A stretch of 64,000 nt of DNA from Prostheceraeus crozeri (GCA_907163375.1 CAJQUW010005784.1:1-64000); one strand, 5' to 3'. Numbered from the stretch's first letter, positions 35,083-44,137 are shown. Numbers and translations are program-made. The notes: generated from the letters alone by a model not told the origin.

Positions 35083-35700
35083 ATGGATTTCAGACTTCAA
35101 TGTGGTAAAGTTCTGACTGTATCAGGCCCATCTCATGCAGGTAAAACTGTTTTCACGCTGAATGTATTGGATAAAAGAAGGGAGTTGTTTAAGGAACCTA
35201 TCAATCGAGTGATTTGGTGTTATGGTATTTATCAACCGTCGCTGTTTCAGGAATTGCAAAGTCGCAACTTTATTCGACATGAAGGAATTATTGCAGTGGA
35301 TAAACTTCAGTCTAATGATGTTGTTGTATTGGATGATCTATTAAAAGAAAGTAAGAATTCAAAAGATGTTACAGATATGTTCACTCGCGCAGCACAACAT
35401 AAAAGGTGCTTTATCATCTATATTATACAAAATTTGTTTCCTGATGGAAAAGAAGCTCGTACACGAAACCTGAATACACACTATTATACTATTTTCAAGA
35501 ATCCGCGAGATAAAAGTCAATTTGAAATTTTAGCGCGACAAGTTGCACCCAGAGGATCAAAAGCCTTAATTGAAATTTTTCAAGCAGCTACTGAAAAACC
35601 ATACGGTTACTTATTCATTGACTTTACGCAAGAGTGTCCGGAAGAATTTAGATTTCGAAGTGATATTTTGAAAACTCCCATGATTATCTACAAACTATGA
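35083..35700 (+). CDS. A32/FtsK-HerA type genome-packaging ATPase
   Basis: 205 aa from the ATG at 35083; the frame is open further upstream but only with non-ATG starts. The Walker A motif is GPSHAGKT at residues 15-22 and Walker B is VVVLDDL, with acidic residues at about 84-85. A QNLFPDGKEARTRNLNTHYY block matches the sensor region of the Polinton/A32 branch. The enzyme is expected to pump the element's DNA into a preformed capsid. Length is normal for Polinton ATPases. Its stop overlaps the next start (ATGA at 35697). Confidence 0.93.
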   Translation: MDFRLQCGKVLTVSGPSHAGKTVFTLNVLDKRRELFKEPINRVIWCYGIYQPSLFQELQSRNFIRHEGIIAVDKLQSNDVVVLDDLLKESKNSKDVTDMFTRAAQHKRCFIIYIIQNLFPDGKEARTRNLNTHYYTIFKNPRDKSQFEILARQVAPRGSKALIEIFQAATEKPYGYLFIDFTQECPEEFRFRSDILKTPMIIYKL

Positions 35701-36389
35701 GTTCTTATTCTCACATGATTGTTATTCCTCAGGATGAATATGTACAATTGACTGCCATGCAGCAAGTAAAGCAACCTCTTGCAAATCAAATGTATAGGAA
35801 AGAAATAGATTATCAGCAAAATGTTCACATCAAAGATCCACATCGTGCTGTATTATTACAATCGGAAACTGTTGAGCAATTGAAAAACTTGAAGAATAAG
35901 ATGCGTGACTCTGTATCGACTGCTACACCTTTAGCATCTCGCGCACATGCCATATCTCTTTTCAACAGTATTGAACCCCATCTCAATGTAAATGATAGAG
36001 TAGAAATCATTACAGATGAAAATAAAGTGATTGATGCTTCACGTTATGAAGACTTGATTCAGTATGCGACACGTAGAAAGCGCCGTCAGGGCTATGTTCC
36101 ACCTGGTTGGTCATACTTTCTTAAACTATTGAAAAAGCATAATGTGCCAAAATTTGCTTTGAATAATGAGACATTGAAAGAACTTGATTCAACAGTGGCT
36201 ACTGCTCCAATGCTTCAGACGATGAAAATGCCAACAAATTGGTTAAAGACGTCACCTGCTACATCCCCTCCCACACTCACTAAGCAAACAAGAGGAAGAA
36301 CTCGACGTAGATCTACATCACCACTAAAACTAGTAAAAGGAAAACGTAAAACAGCTCCTCCCAGGAAATACATGTTCTCAGACTATTAA
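35697..36389 (+). CDS. Polinton conserved protein of unknown role (PW-like position)
   Basis: 230 aa. The N-terminal half begins MSSYSHMIVIPQDEYVQL and is followed by a charged helical region. The middle contains YATRRKRRQGYVPPGW and a predicted helical pack. The C-terminus is a long basic Ser/Thr/Pro tail (TRGRTRRRSTSPLKLVKGK). Position between ATPase and integrase, start by ATGA overlap, and the basic tail match a widespread Polinton gene whose function is not established; virion or DNA binding is plausible. Confidence 0.55.
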   Translation: MSSYSHMIVIPQDEYVQLTAMQQVKQPLANQMYRKEIDYQQNVHIKDPHRAVLLQSETVEQLKNLKNKMRDSVSTATPLASRAHAISLFNSIEPHLNVNDRVEIITDENKVIDASRYEDLIQYATRRKRRQGYVPPGWSYFLKLLKKHNVPKFALNNETLKELDSTVATAPMLQTMKMPTNWLKTSPATSPPTLTKQTRGRTRRRSTSPLKLVKGKRKTAPPRKYMFSDY

Positions 36390-36390
36390 T

Positions 36391-36606
36391 ATGAAGCAGA
36401 TGTGTTGCTTGCCATGTAATGAGCCGCCAGAGGTGAATGTCGTTGTCACTTGCACTTGCTGCGCCAGCTCTCATAATGAAACCCCTAAGCAATGTGAACA
36501 CGATCGCAAAACCGCTAAAGCTAAATGCTGCAGTTGTTGTAAATGTAGAAAGGCAAGAAAACAAAAAGATGAGAAGGAGGAAAAAGAGTCAGTCGTCATC
36601 GACTGA
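36391..36606 (+). CDS. Cysteine-rich 71-aa frame overlapping the integrase start
   Basis: MKQMCCLPCNEPPEVNV starts 2 nt after the previous stop. The product has 14 Cys in 71 residues, as CxxC/CC clusters (TCTCCASS, KCCSCCKCRK), then a charged tail. It overlaps the integrase frame over 36437-36606. The tight spacing supports a real small gene. If so, the integrase may begin at a later internal ATG. A chance cysteine-rich reading of the integrase 5' end is the alternative. Confidence 0.35.
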   Translation: MKQMCCLPCNEPPEVNVVVTCTCCASSHNETPKQCEHDRKTAKAKCCSCCKCRKARKQKDEKEEKESVVID

Positions 36607-37678
36607 ACGTTTGAAGTCAATCTATTATGATGTAAAACATCCGGCAGGATTTGCATCTATCAAGAAATTATCAAAAGCGAGTGGTCTTCCACAATCACAA
36701 GTGAAACGATGGTTAAAGGGTCAGGCTACCTATACACTCCACAAACAAGCGAAGAAGAAGTACCGCACCCGCCATTATATTGTTCATGACATCGATGAAC
36801 AGTGGCAAGCAGATTTGTGTGATGTCGCCTCCATTTCAAAACATAACTCGGGCAATAATTTTATTTTAACCGTCATTGATATTTTCTCGCGTTATGCGTG
36901 GGCTCAACCTTTAAAAACTAAAGAAGGGAAAGGAGTAGCAAAAGCATTCCAAACAATTTTTCGAGAAGGTCGGATTCCAAAAAGAATTCAGAGTGATCAA
37001 GGAAAAGAGTTTGAAAATCAGCATGTGAGAAGATTATTTGAGAGGCATGACATTGAGTTGTTTAGTGTAAAGAGTGCTTATAAAGCTGCACTCGTTGAAC
37101 GTTTTAATCGCACATTAAAAAATCGCTTGTGGCGACATTTTACTGCCAACTTGACACAAAATTGGACAAAGGTTCTACAAGATACACTCCATGCCTACAG
37201 TCACTCTATCCATTGTTCTATTGGACTCAGACCAGTAGATGTAAATGCTGACAATGTAGATAAAGTGCGCGAATCATTCCAACGTAAACGCACTCATGTG
37301 AAAAGTGATATGAAAATTGGTGATAAAGTTCGTATCTCAAAAGTGAAAAGTGTTTTTGCTAAAGGGTACCTTCCGAATTGGACAGAGGAGGTATTTACAG
37401 TATCAAGGATTAATAAAAAAAACTCTCCGACCACCTACAAGTTGAAAGATTACGATAATGAAGAAATTGAGGGTAGCTTTTACCGCGATGAGATTGAGGT
37501 AATCACTGAAAGTGAAACATATTTGGTAGAGAAAATCATTCGATGTAAAAAACGGCAAGGTGAAGAATGGTGTCTTGTTAAATGGACTGGTTATCCTTCA
37601 AGTATGAACTCTTGGATGCGTCGTGCCGACATCTTTCATCTAAGTGATCGACAGTGGTTCATGCAAAGTTGTAACTAA
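36437..37678 (+). CDS. Polinton integrase (DDE, retroviral-like) with chromodomain
   Basis: 413 aa from the first ATG; internal ATGs at codons 14 and 45 are possible starts. Order: basic N-terminus; helix-turn-helix-like region with YYDVKHPAGFASIKKL; catalytic core with DEQWQADLCDV (D126), QSDQGKEF (D187) and ALVERFNRTLK (E221); then an SH3-like segment (KIGDKVRISKVKSVF). A C-terminal chromodomain follows (YLVEKIIRCKKRQGEEWCLV, then KWTGYPSSMNSW). It inserts the element, producing the 6-bp duplication seen here. The chromodomain may steer integration to marked chromatin. Confidence 0.95.
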   Translation: MSLSLALAAPALIMKPLSNVNTIAKPLKLNAAVVVNVERQENKKMRRRKKSQSSSTERLKSIYYDVKHPAGFASIKKLSKASGLPQSQVKRWLKGQATYTLHKQAKKKYRTRHYIVHDIDEQWQADLCDVASISKHNSGNNFILTVIDIFSRYAWAQPLKTKEGKGVAKAFQTIFREGRIPKRIQSDQGKEFENQHVRRLFERHDIELFSVKSAYKAALVERFNRTLKNRLWRHFTANLTQNWTKVLQDTLHAYSHSIHCSIGLRPVDVNADNVDKVRESFQRKRTHVKSDMKIGDKVRISKVKSVFAKGYLPNWTEEVFTVSRINKKNSPTTYKLKDYDNEEIEGSFYRDEIEVITESETYLVEKIIRCKKRQGEEWCLVKWTGYPSSMNSWMRRADIFHLSDRQWFMQSCN

Positions 37679-37698
37679 CAATGTTTAGGGTTTGAGCT

Positions 37699-38154
37699 AT
37701 GAATCCAACTGCCTCATTTTATTCACGACCCTCTTATGTAAGTGGTGGAGGACAAATTTACATCGGCGCTCGCCGCCAACGTGGAGGTAGCATACTTGGT
37801 GCACTGAAATCTGTTGTAGCACCTCTCATATCCAATGTCGGTAGATCTTTAAAACGAAATGTTTTAAGTAATGCCGTTGGTTTTGCTGGTGATGTTGCTA
37901 GTGATCTTTCCAGAGGTAGAAGTTTTAAGAGCAGTTTGTTGAATCGTGGGAAGGAACGCGGTTTAAAAACATTGAAGCAGACCTTTGCTGGTGTTACTCA
38001 AGGAAAGAAATCACCTAAACGAATGAATAAAGGAAGGAGGAAACATCGCGGAGCTGGTAAGGTGCGATCTTCAGTCAAAAGGCATTCACGCAAACGTCGC
38101 AGAGGCTCTAATCATTCATCAGGCGCTAAACGACGACGCTGCTGTAACTTCTAA
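37699..38154 (+). CDS. Basic glycine-rich virion protein (pVI/pX-like)
   Basis: 151 aa directly upstream of the major capsid gene. The N-terminus carries SGGGQIYIGARRQRGGSILG followed by a hydrophobic/amphipathic helix (ALKSVVAPLIS). The C-terminal half is extremely basic (KRHSRKRRRGSNHSSGAKRR). The combination of GG cleavage-like site, amphipathic helix and protamine-like tail resembles adenovirus minor core/lytic proteins and is common in Polintons. Likely roles are DNA condensation or membrane penetration. Confidence 0.65.
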   Translation: MNPTASFYSRPSYVSGGGQIYIGARRQRGGSILGALKSVVAPLISNVGRSLKRNVLSNAVGFAGDVASDLSRGRSFKSSLLNRGKERGLKTLKQTFAGVTQGKKSPKRMNKGRRKHRGAGKVRSSVKRHSRKRRRGSNHSSGAKRRRCCNF

Positions 38155-38156
38155 TC

Positions 38157-39434
38157 ATGGAGTGTAAAACTTCCGGTTTTTGTTTGTTTGATCAACAAGC
38201 CATACAGACAGATATTCTTAGTTCAAGTATTGTAGATTATCATCCTCGAACAGCTGAGAATGCTGGCCCCATTGAATTTGTTATTCCTGGTGATAGTGAT
38301 GACTACATAGATTTGAGTTATGCGATGGTTGATTTAAGGTTTAGAATTCAGCAAGCAGATGGAACTGCTATTGACGATACACATAAAGTTGGACTGAACA
38401 ATTTACCATTGACTACATTACTTCGCGATGCTTCTCTAACGATTGGAGAGCAACAGGTGGAAGGTGGTCAAAGCGATTATCCCTATAAATCATATTTCAA
38501 TCATGTATCACAGTTTCATCCAGCAGCACAAAAAAGTCATATGGAAGCCATGGGATGGTATAGAGATGAAGCAGGAAAATTTGATGTTGAAACAAACAGT
38601 GGCTATGTAAAGCGATCTGCTATGATTAAAGATAGTAAAGTATGTCAGCTATATGGTCCGCTGAATTTAGACTTCTTTAGACAGTCAAAGTTTTTACTCT
38701 GTAATACCAGCATGCGACTCAAGCTGACATTGAATAAGCCTGAATTTGCGCTGAATGCATTTACTAAAGTTGACAATTTTAGAATTCATGTGGAAGATAT
38801 TGCACTTTACATTCGTCGAGTAGTACCGAATCCAAGTGTCATTAGAGGACATGCTGAAGGTCTTAACCGCCAAAATGCCATTTACCCCATTCAGCATACA
38901 AAGCTTGTCACCTTTACAATTCCAAAAGATCAAAAGAGTTTCATGAAAGATGGCCTCTTTCCATCGGAAGCACCGAAGCTCCTCATGGTAGCAATGGTTG
39001 AAAATGACGCATTTAATGGTAATATAAAGAAGAATCCTTTCAATTTTAAACACAATCAGTTAAGTGAAATTGCTTTACGTGTAAATGGTGTGAGTCATCC
39101 TGGTCCACCCTACAAACCAGATTTTGCTGCGGATCAATTTATGCGCAGTTATGTTGATTTTATGGATGTCTTTGGCTTTTACAATACGGATGACACTAAC
39201 GGACTCACTATGAAAGAGTTTAAGAGTGGATATACTATTTATGCATTTGATTTGACGGCTGACAGCGATATTAGTGCACCCTATCGTCAAGCGAACGTGC
39301 CTCATAATATTCGTTTGGATTTGACGTTCAAAAGAACACTACCTGAGACGATCAATGTATTAATTTATGCAGTCTTCGATTCAAATATTGAAATTACAAA
39401 GTATCGTGACGTGATTCTTCAGTATAATCGTTAA
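38157..39434 (+). CDS. Major capsid protein, double jelly-roll
   Basis: 425 aa, starting 2 nt after the preceding stop. Typical Polinton capsid blocks are visible: DYHPRTAENAGPIEFVIPGD near residue 27, YIDLSYAMVDLRFRI near 51, a PLTTLLRDASLTIGEQQV block near 85, and YPYKSYFNHVSQF near 110. The C-terminal part (YTIYAFDLTADSDISAPY, then NIRLDLTFKRTLPETINVLI) fits the final strands of the second jelly roll. It should form trimeric capsomers with the penton-type protein. It reads as one open frame. Next gene overlaps by 1 nt (TAATG). Confidence 0.93.
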   Translation: MECKTSGFCLFDQQAIQTDILSSSIVDYHPRTAENAGPIEFVIPGDSDDYIDLSYAMVDLRFRIQQADGTAIDDTHKVGLNNLPLTTLLRDASLTIGEQQVEGGQSDYPYKSYFNHVSQFHPAAQKSHMEAMGWYRDEAGKFDVETNSGYVKRSAMIKDSKVCQLYGPLNLDFFRQSKFLLCNTSMRLKLTLNKPEFALNAFTKVDNFRIHVEDIALYIRRVVPNPSVIRGHAEGLNRQNAIYPIQHTKLVTFTIPKDQKSFMKDGLFPSEAPKLLMVAMVENDAFNGNIKKNPFNFKHNQLSEIALRVNGVSHPGPPYKPDFAADQFMRSYVDFMDVFGFYNTDDTNGLTMKEFKSGYTIYAFDLTADSDISAPYRQANVPHNIRLDLTFKRTLPETINVLIYAVFDSNIEITKYRDVILQYNR

Positions 39435-39878
39435 TGAGTTGGTTGACTGCTGACGATATTGAGACTAAAGTGCAGCGTAATGCAGACGAAGCGACGTTGA
39501 AAGCTTTCGATAATGTCTATTCACTCGATACCTTACCACCTGCAGTAAATCACTATCCCATCTTTATTGTGCTAAACACTCATTCGCAGAATTTAGGCGG
39601 TGAGCATTGGAAAGCGATCTTTATTGGAGAAGACCGACTCTCTTGCTCAACCTCCAAATATACCAACACAGCAGTGGTTGAGAAAACATACGCGTCAATA
39701 TCAGCGAAATGATCGCATACTACAACATCCACTTTCATCAACGTGTGGTGCTTTTGTACTGTACTTCATCTTAAAACGTTTACATGTATCTCGATTTGTA
39801 TCTGTTATTCAAAACTTTTCATGTAATCCATCCTCTAATGAAAAAATGATTTGTAAGTTCTATCATGATTTGAAATAA
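39434..39878 (+). pseudogene. Adenain-like cysteine protease (C5/C48 type), broken
   Basis: The gene follows the capsid gene with a TAATG overlap, a conserved Polinton order. LGGEHWKAIFIGEDR carries the catalytic His, and a downstream SSTCGAFVLYF carries the nucleophile Cys in the adenain/ULP1 arrangement. These proteases process virion precursors, here probably at the GG sites of the neighbouring small basic proteins. The gene is short for the family and looks broken (about one break). Confidence 0.8.
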
Positions 39879-39909
39879 AAACATCATGTTGGAAAAATTG
39901 TTTTTTATT
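39874..39909. terminator. Convergent polyadenylation signals
   Basis: AATAAA on the plus strand (39874-39879) closes the capsid/protease block. TTTATT at 39904-39909, i.e. AATAAA on the minus strand, overlaps the stop of the TBP-like gene. The two transcription units meet tail to tail here. Confidence 0.5.
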
Positions 39910-40450
39910 TTACAATCCGCTGGGTACGTACATACTCGATGAGATAGTCTAGGATCACATTTGCTTGTACATGAGATTTTAGTCCAGTAATGATCACTTT
40001 ACTATTATGAAAGATTGCCACATGCACAGGTAACCAACAACTAATGAGAGCTGCAGGAAAAAGTTCGGGTTCATAACACAAATTGTAACTGCTGGTACGA
40101 ATCTTCAAAAATGATACACTTTCACTCAATTGAGTAGAGATCACCATATTGTCCACAGTCAGATTCGACATCACACACCTCTTCCTCTTCCATATCCGAC
40201 GTAGTAGTCTTTGTAGCTCTAAGCGCATTGACTGCGCCGATGAATGAGAAAGGGCGCCGAGAATCTGTACAGTCCCATTTGGGAAGAGTTGAAGATTCCG
40301 TGAATTGTTCATCTTCACCACTAACATTTGAGGTCGGCCCGGGTAATACTTGCTGTTTGGAAGGTGTTGGTGTAATGTTGTGAGATCGATTTTGGTGTAG
40401 AGTCTGAATCGACGGAGAATGTTGACGATGGTGTAGCGATGGCGCTTCAT
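39905..40450 (-). CDS. TATA-binding-protein-like protein encoded by the Polinton
   Basis: 181 aa from the ATG at 40450 (MKRHRYTIVNILRRF); a longer open frame upstream is not needed. The size equals the bare saddle core of TBP, and both direct repeats can be traced. Repeat 1: YTIVNIL...IDLTTLHQHLPNSKYYPGR, then LQLFPNGTVQILGALSHSSA (TBP: NIVSTVNL...LDLKTIA...NAEYNPKR, then LIFSSGKMVCTGAKSEEQ). Repeat 2: TVDNMVISTQL, then YEPELFPAALISCWL and VAIFHNSKVIITGLKS (TBP: IQNMVGSCDV, YEPELFPGLIYRM, LLIFVSGKVVLTGAK). It should bind TATA-type DNA, perhaps directing host polymerase II to the element's own TATA promoters. It is followed upstream by two PC4-like genes on the same strand. Confidence 0.85.
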   Translation of the reverse strand: MKRHRYTIVNILRRFRLYTKIDLTTLHQHLPNSKYYPGRPQMLVVKMNNSRNLQLFPNGTVQILGALSHSSAQSMRLELQRLLRRIWKRKRCVMSNLTVDNMVISTQLSESVSFLKIRTSSYNLCYEPELFPAALISCWLPVHVAIFHNSKVIITGLKSHVQANVILDYLIEYVRTQRIVK

Positions 40451-40772
40451 GATGAAAGAATGAGTAAATTGAGCGATGTACCTTCCTTTTATACTTTTCC
40501 CAACTACCTTGATGAAATGTGAAGTTAGTATGGAGTTGGGAATGATAGAGTTGAATTCGCCGATTGTTGACGCGCAACCAGATGCGATTTCCAATACGTG
40601 AATGTCTTTTCATATAGAAGTATTTCAAATCCTTAATGATATGATGTAGAGATTGAAAATGACGATAAGATAAAGCAAACTCTCTTCTCACATTTCCAGT
40701 TGAATCTTTGAAATAGACGTTTCGATCATGATCCGTTTCAATACGTTGTAGGGAATCTAATTTCCAACTCAT
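40122..40772 (-). CDS. PC4-like (ssDNA-binding coactivator type) protein A
   Basis: The first ~107 residues (before the TBP-like gene begins) hold two PC4-like units: KLDSLQRIETDHDRNVYFKD leading to FALSYRHFQSLHHIIKDL, and GNRIWLRVNNRRIQLYHSQL leading to FTFHQGSWEKYKRKVHRSI. PC4/p15 domains have this pattern: strands ending in a basic position, a 'GIxL' strand, then an 'xWxxL' helix. The same layout recurs in the neighbour at 40795. The rest of the frame shares DNA with the TBP-like gene in another frame and is Ser/Pro/acid-rich; it may be non-functional overlap. Predicted role: single-stranded DNA or promoter-opening cofactor. Family assignment rests on pattern only. Confidence 0.5.
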   Translation of the reverse strand: MSWKLDSLQRIETDHDRNVYFKDSTGNVRREFALSYRHFQSLHHIIKDLKYFYMKRHSRIGNRIWLRVNNRRIQLYHSQLHTNFTFHQGSWEKYKRKVHRSIYSFFHHEAPSLHHRQHSPSIQTLHQNRSHNITPTPSKQQVLPGPTSNVSGEDEQFTESSTLPKWDCTDSRRPFSFIGAVNALRATKTTTSDMEEEEVCDVESDCGQYGDLYSIE

Positions 40773-40794
40773 GGTGCGTGGTAGTCATGTCTGA

Positions 40795-41151
40795 TTAAGA
40801 TTTGCATAGTAGGGCGATGAACTCACGACGAATAAATGTCATGATGGAGCGATGTATGTATCTTCTATACTTCTCCCAATTGTATTTGCGAAATGAGAAA
40901 CAGTTTGCGGAATGAGAATGGCAGATTTGAATCTCATTTCTGTAATGTTGAAGCCAAACTTGATCACCCAAGGAGATGAATCTTAATGTTTCAAAATATT
41001 CCAAATCCCTCATGATATCATTGAGGTTGACAAATTGTCGCCATGTTAATGTAATACCTCTTGATGTATGACCATGAGAATTTTTGAAATGTACGTTTCC
41101 ATTACGATCAACTCTGATATATTGTAGAGAGTCCAAAATCCAAGTCTTCAT
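40795..41151 (-). CDS. PC4-like protein B, paralogue of A
   Basis: 118 aa from the ATG at 41151 (MKTWILDSLQYIRV). It aligns along its length with protein A: DRNGNVHFKN / GITLTWRQFVNLNDIMRDLE, then LGDQVWLQHYRNEIQICHSH / FSFRKYNWEKYRRYIHRSIM. Two adjacent copies indicate tandem gene duplication followed by divergence. The pattern of two strand-rich units each closing with a W/Y-containing helix fits PC4-like folds. A shared promoter region with the divergent penton-type gene lies at 41152-41186. Confidence 0.5.
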   Translation of the reverse strand: MKTWILDSLQYIRVDRNGNVHFKNSHGHTSRGITLTWRQFVNLNDIMRDLEYFETLRFISLGDQVWLQHYRNEIQICHSHSANCFSFRKYNWEKYRRYIHRSIMTFIRREFIALLCKS

Positions 41152-41186
41152 GATGTTATGCAAAGCCGCAGATCAGCAATATAAAA

Positions 41187-42584
41187 ATGTCGTTTTATCA
41201 TATTTTGCTTAGCAATGCGGCTACAAAGAGATTTGCTAGTAATCGAGCCGCACTCTTTTCTACTCCCATTGATCATGCACAACAGCTAAATGGAAAGTGG
41301 GAAGTGGGTGTCACTCAACTTGTTTATAGCAACTGTGTCTATACTTTTGATCATGAGGTGATGACTATTAATATGAGACGCACAGCTGCTTACCAATGTG
41401 AAAAGGGCTGCCGAGTATACATTCCACGGTGGCCAAAGAAAGATCTCTTATCATGTAAAAAGTTTATATATGATTTCTTGAATTAAGCGTGTAAACATAT
41501 TGTCCAATTTACTCTGCACAATGATGATCATAATTATGTACATCATGTAGTTGAGAAAGATTGGATTGTTGGTTTAAGTCCAAGTTTAAGAAATGATTTA
41601 GGTTACCTCGCTAGCGCCTTAACAAGCTATGATAATTATAACGTTAATTACCACCCAAGTGGTCATAAACAGTTAATATATCGAGAGGAAGCTTATTATG
41701 TCGATCTTATTCCAAGAAATGAGAAGACGTTGGTGAAGAAGATTGTGATTAAGCCAAGAAAGACAAACATGACTCCTGGAACATTATTGAAGAAATTTAA
41801 TTATCTCCTTCGAGTTGATGGTAAACAAGTGGCAACATTGACTTATATCAAATCATCTAAACATATTGCAATAAGTAAATTAAATGATGATGATCTAGTA
41901 TTAGTTTGTTCAAAAGATTTTCATCAGTTCTTACGACATCGTTCTGCAGCTGTTCATGGAAAATCTGATATGCAACATTTACCATGTGAAAGGTCAAATC
42001 AATTTGATACAGAATGGACCGTATCTTTATACAGAAAGTGTGTAGAGCCTTTAGGTGGTATCTTACATGAAACAAGAGTGTTGATGCCTCGCATTATTAC
42101 TTCAGTTAAATTGGTTGTAGATTATTTAAATGAAGTGATTAATGAGCAACATATTTCATTTTCTGAAAAAGAAGGTACTTTGTCTCTCACTATAAGTGGA
42201 AAAGGTATTGAACTAATTATGGATAAAACTCTAATGGACATTTTGGGTTTTGATCAAAATATCTTTAAAAGTGGTACTGTAACCAAAGCTAGCGCAGACA
42301 TGTCGCTATCGCGTCGTATTAACTATTTTCAGATATATTCCAATATTGGTGAAGATGTACGTGTGGGAGATGTTGAAGCTCCATTGCTAGCAATGATACC
42401 ATACCAGCCAAAAAGCTGCAGTATTTTATCTAAGCATACTTTCAAGAAAGTGCATTATACAAAGCTGAAATCAAACTACATCCCACAAATTGATATTGCC
42501 ATTTATGACGATGCTGGTGCGTTGATTCCTTTTCATAAAGATGCTGTGACAAGTATCACACTCCATATCCGAATGAAGAGTTAA
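41187..42584 (+). pseudogene. Minor capsid (penton-type) protein, copy 1, broken
   Basis: The start MSFYHILLSNAATKRFASNR with LNGKWEVGVTQLVY matches the opening of Polinton minor capsid proteins. The end (FQIYSNIGEDVRVGDVEAPL, then TKLKSNYIPQIDIAIYDDAG and a final HIRMKS) is the typical single-jelly-roll closing block of the penton-like protein. It would occupy the capsid vertices. The copy is broken (at least one break). A related gene follows immediately on the same strand. Confidence 0.8.
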
Positions 42585-42623
42585 TGCAAACGTATGCTAA
42601 TATATTTTTCCAATGTGAATAAT

Positions 42624-44137
42624 ATGGAAAGTGAAAATAAGGACTCGTTTCTAATCTACTTGCCCAGTAATGCTTCGATGAATAAATTTCCCAAAAATAA
42701 ACCATCAGACTATCGAGTAGAATTAAATCGCCTACTACATTTAGAAGATGAATGGGAGGTTGGCGTTTCTAGTATTTGCTATGATAGCAATATTCAGAAT
42801 GTGAATGATTTGGAAGAAATGATATTGACTCCTCGCACCCATGATGGAATAACGATGAATAATGCATTCCAGTTCCCATACAATTTAACGTCAGATGGAA
42901 AGTGGAACTATGAATGGATTCAGATAAAATCAGATTATTATGGTCCATTTGGGAATGAGAAAATTATTAAGGCATTCAACAGTGGTAATACTTCCATCAT
43001 GAAGAATAAGGATCAGAAAGTTTATGAGTTTACTATCTATCATTGGAGTGGGAGACAGTTCCTTCGCTTTCATTCTTTTACTAAAGGTCTTACACTGAGG
43101 TTGGATAATGAATTCTATCCACATCTCGGTTTTGGCCATGGACTACATCTAACGTCAATTGCTACTGCAAATGTTAAAAAGTTTATTCAAATCGAATCAA
43201 CAAATTTCATTATAAATTTAAAATATTTAATGAAGATGTTGTAGAATGCGAAGAACGCATCATTTTGAAAAAGCGTAGTGTTCAACCTTTATCACTTATT
43301 GAGTTAGTAAAACGATGGAATGAGAGTGTGGGTAAGAAGTATGGAGAGAAAATTATGGCGGACAAAAATAGGTTGGTTATTCAGAAATATAATGACAAAC
43401 TTACAGTTTATTTCTCTCCAACCTTGCGTCATTTTGTAAGACATCCAACCCCTATTATTGGAAGCGGTCTGGTGTATGCTTCTCATGAATATCACACTAA
43501 AGCTGATTCAGTTAATGATGAATGGTGGGTGGACATCTATGGTGATAGCATCAAGAAAATTTACCAGTATTATGAAGAATCTAAAGTTGCTATCAATACA
43601 ATGCCGCGTCTATATCATACAGTTGAAAGCTTCATTCATGTAGTAAATCCTTATATACAACAGAAGTTGAAGCATGTGATGAAAAGTAAATATGATGTAA
43701 AGACACACCACATTTCGTTTCAATTGAAAATCAACGCGTTGTTCTGAAACTGGGTGATGACATTCAATGTCAATTGAGTAAAAATTTGAAAAAACTCTTT
43801 GGTTTTTCAATGCTACAAACTGTGTTTACTGCTGCGCATACGATTGGTATAGAAACACCAATGACACTTGATAAACATGAACAGCACCTTTACATTCAAA
43901 ATGATTTGATTCTACCTATTTCTGTTGGTGAGAAAAAAGAATACACATACGTGATTTCATTCATGATAAAGTTGATAAAAAAAATAAAATAATGAGAATA
44001 AAGTGATAAAGATAGTGTTTGAATCTATTTTCTATCATCCCGTCGTCAAACAAACTATACCCTCTATTGCTATCAAAATTACCAATGGTTTACAAGAGTG
44101 CATCCATGTGAAAGATACTAAATCCCTCGTAACTTAA
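42624..44137 (+). pseudogene. Minor capsid (penton-type) protein, copy 2, broken
   Basis: MESENKDSFLIYLPSNASMN followed by DEWEVGVSSICY gives the same opening as copy 1 and as the family in general. Middle and end segments (YFSPTLRHFVRHPTP; LYIQNDLILPISVG; a final IPSIAIKITNGLQE) follow the family order. The two copies are clearly diverged, so the duplication is old relative to this insertion. The gene is broken, with a few breaks. An AATAAA at 44180 may end the plus-strand unit before the convergent polymerase gene. Confidence 0.75.

Noticed and set aside
39905-40450. Captured host TBP gene, not an element gene
   Set aside because: Intronless, bare core only, tightly packed between Polinton genes and strongly diverged from animal TBP, so it belongs to the element.
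43589-44075. Additional TGCTATCA words in the penton-type gene
   Set aside because: Flanks do not form stems and the words fit the coding frame; counted as chance.
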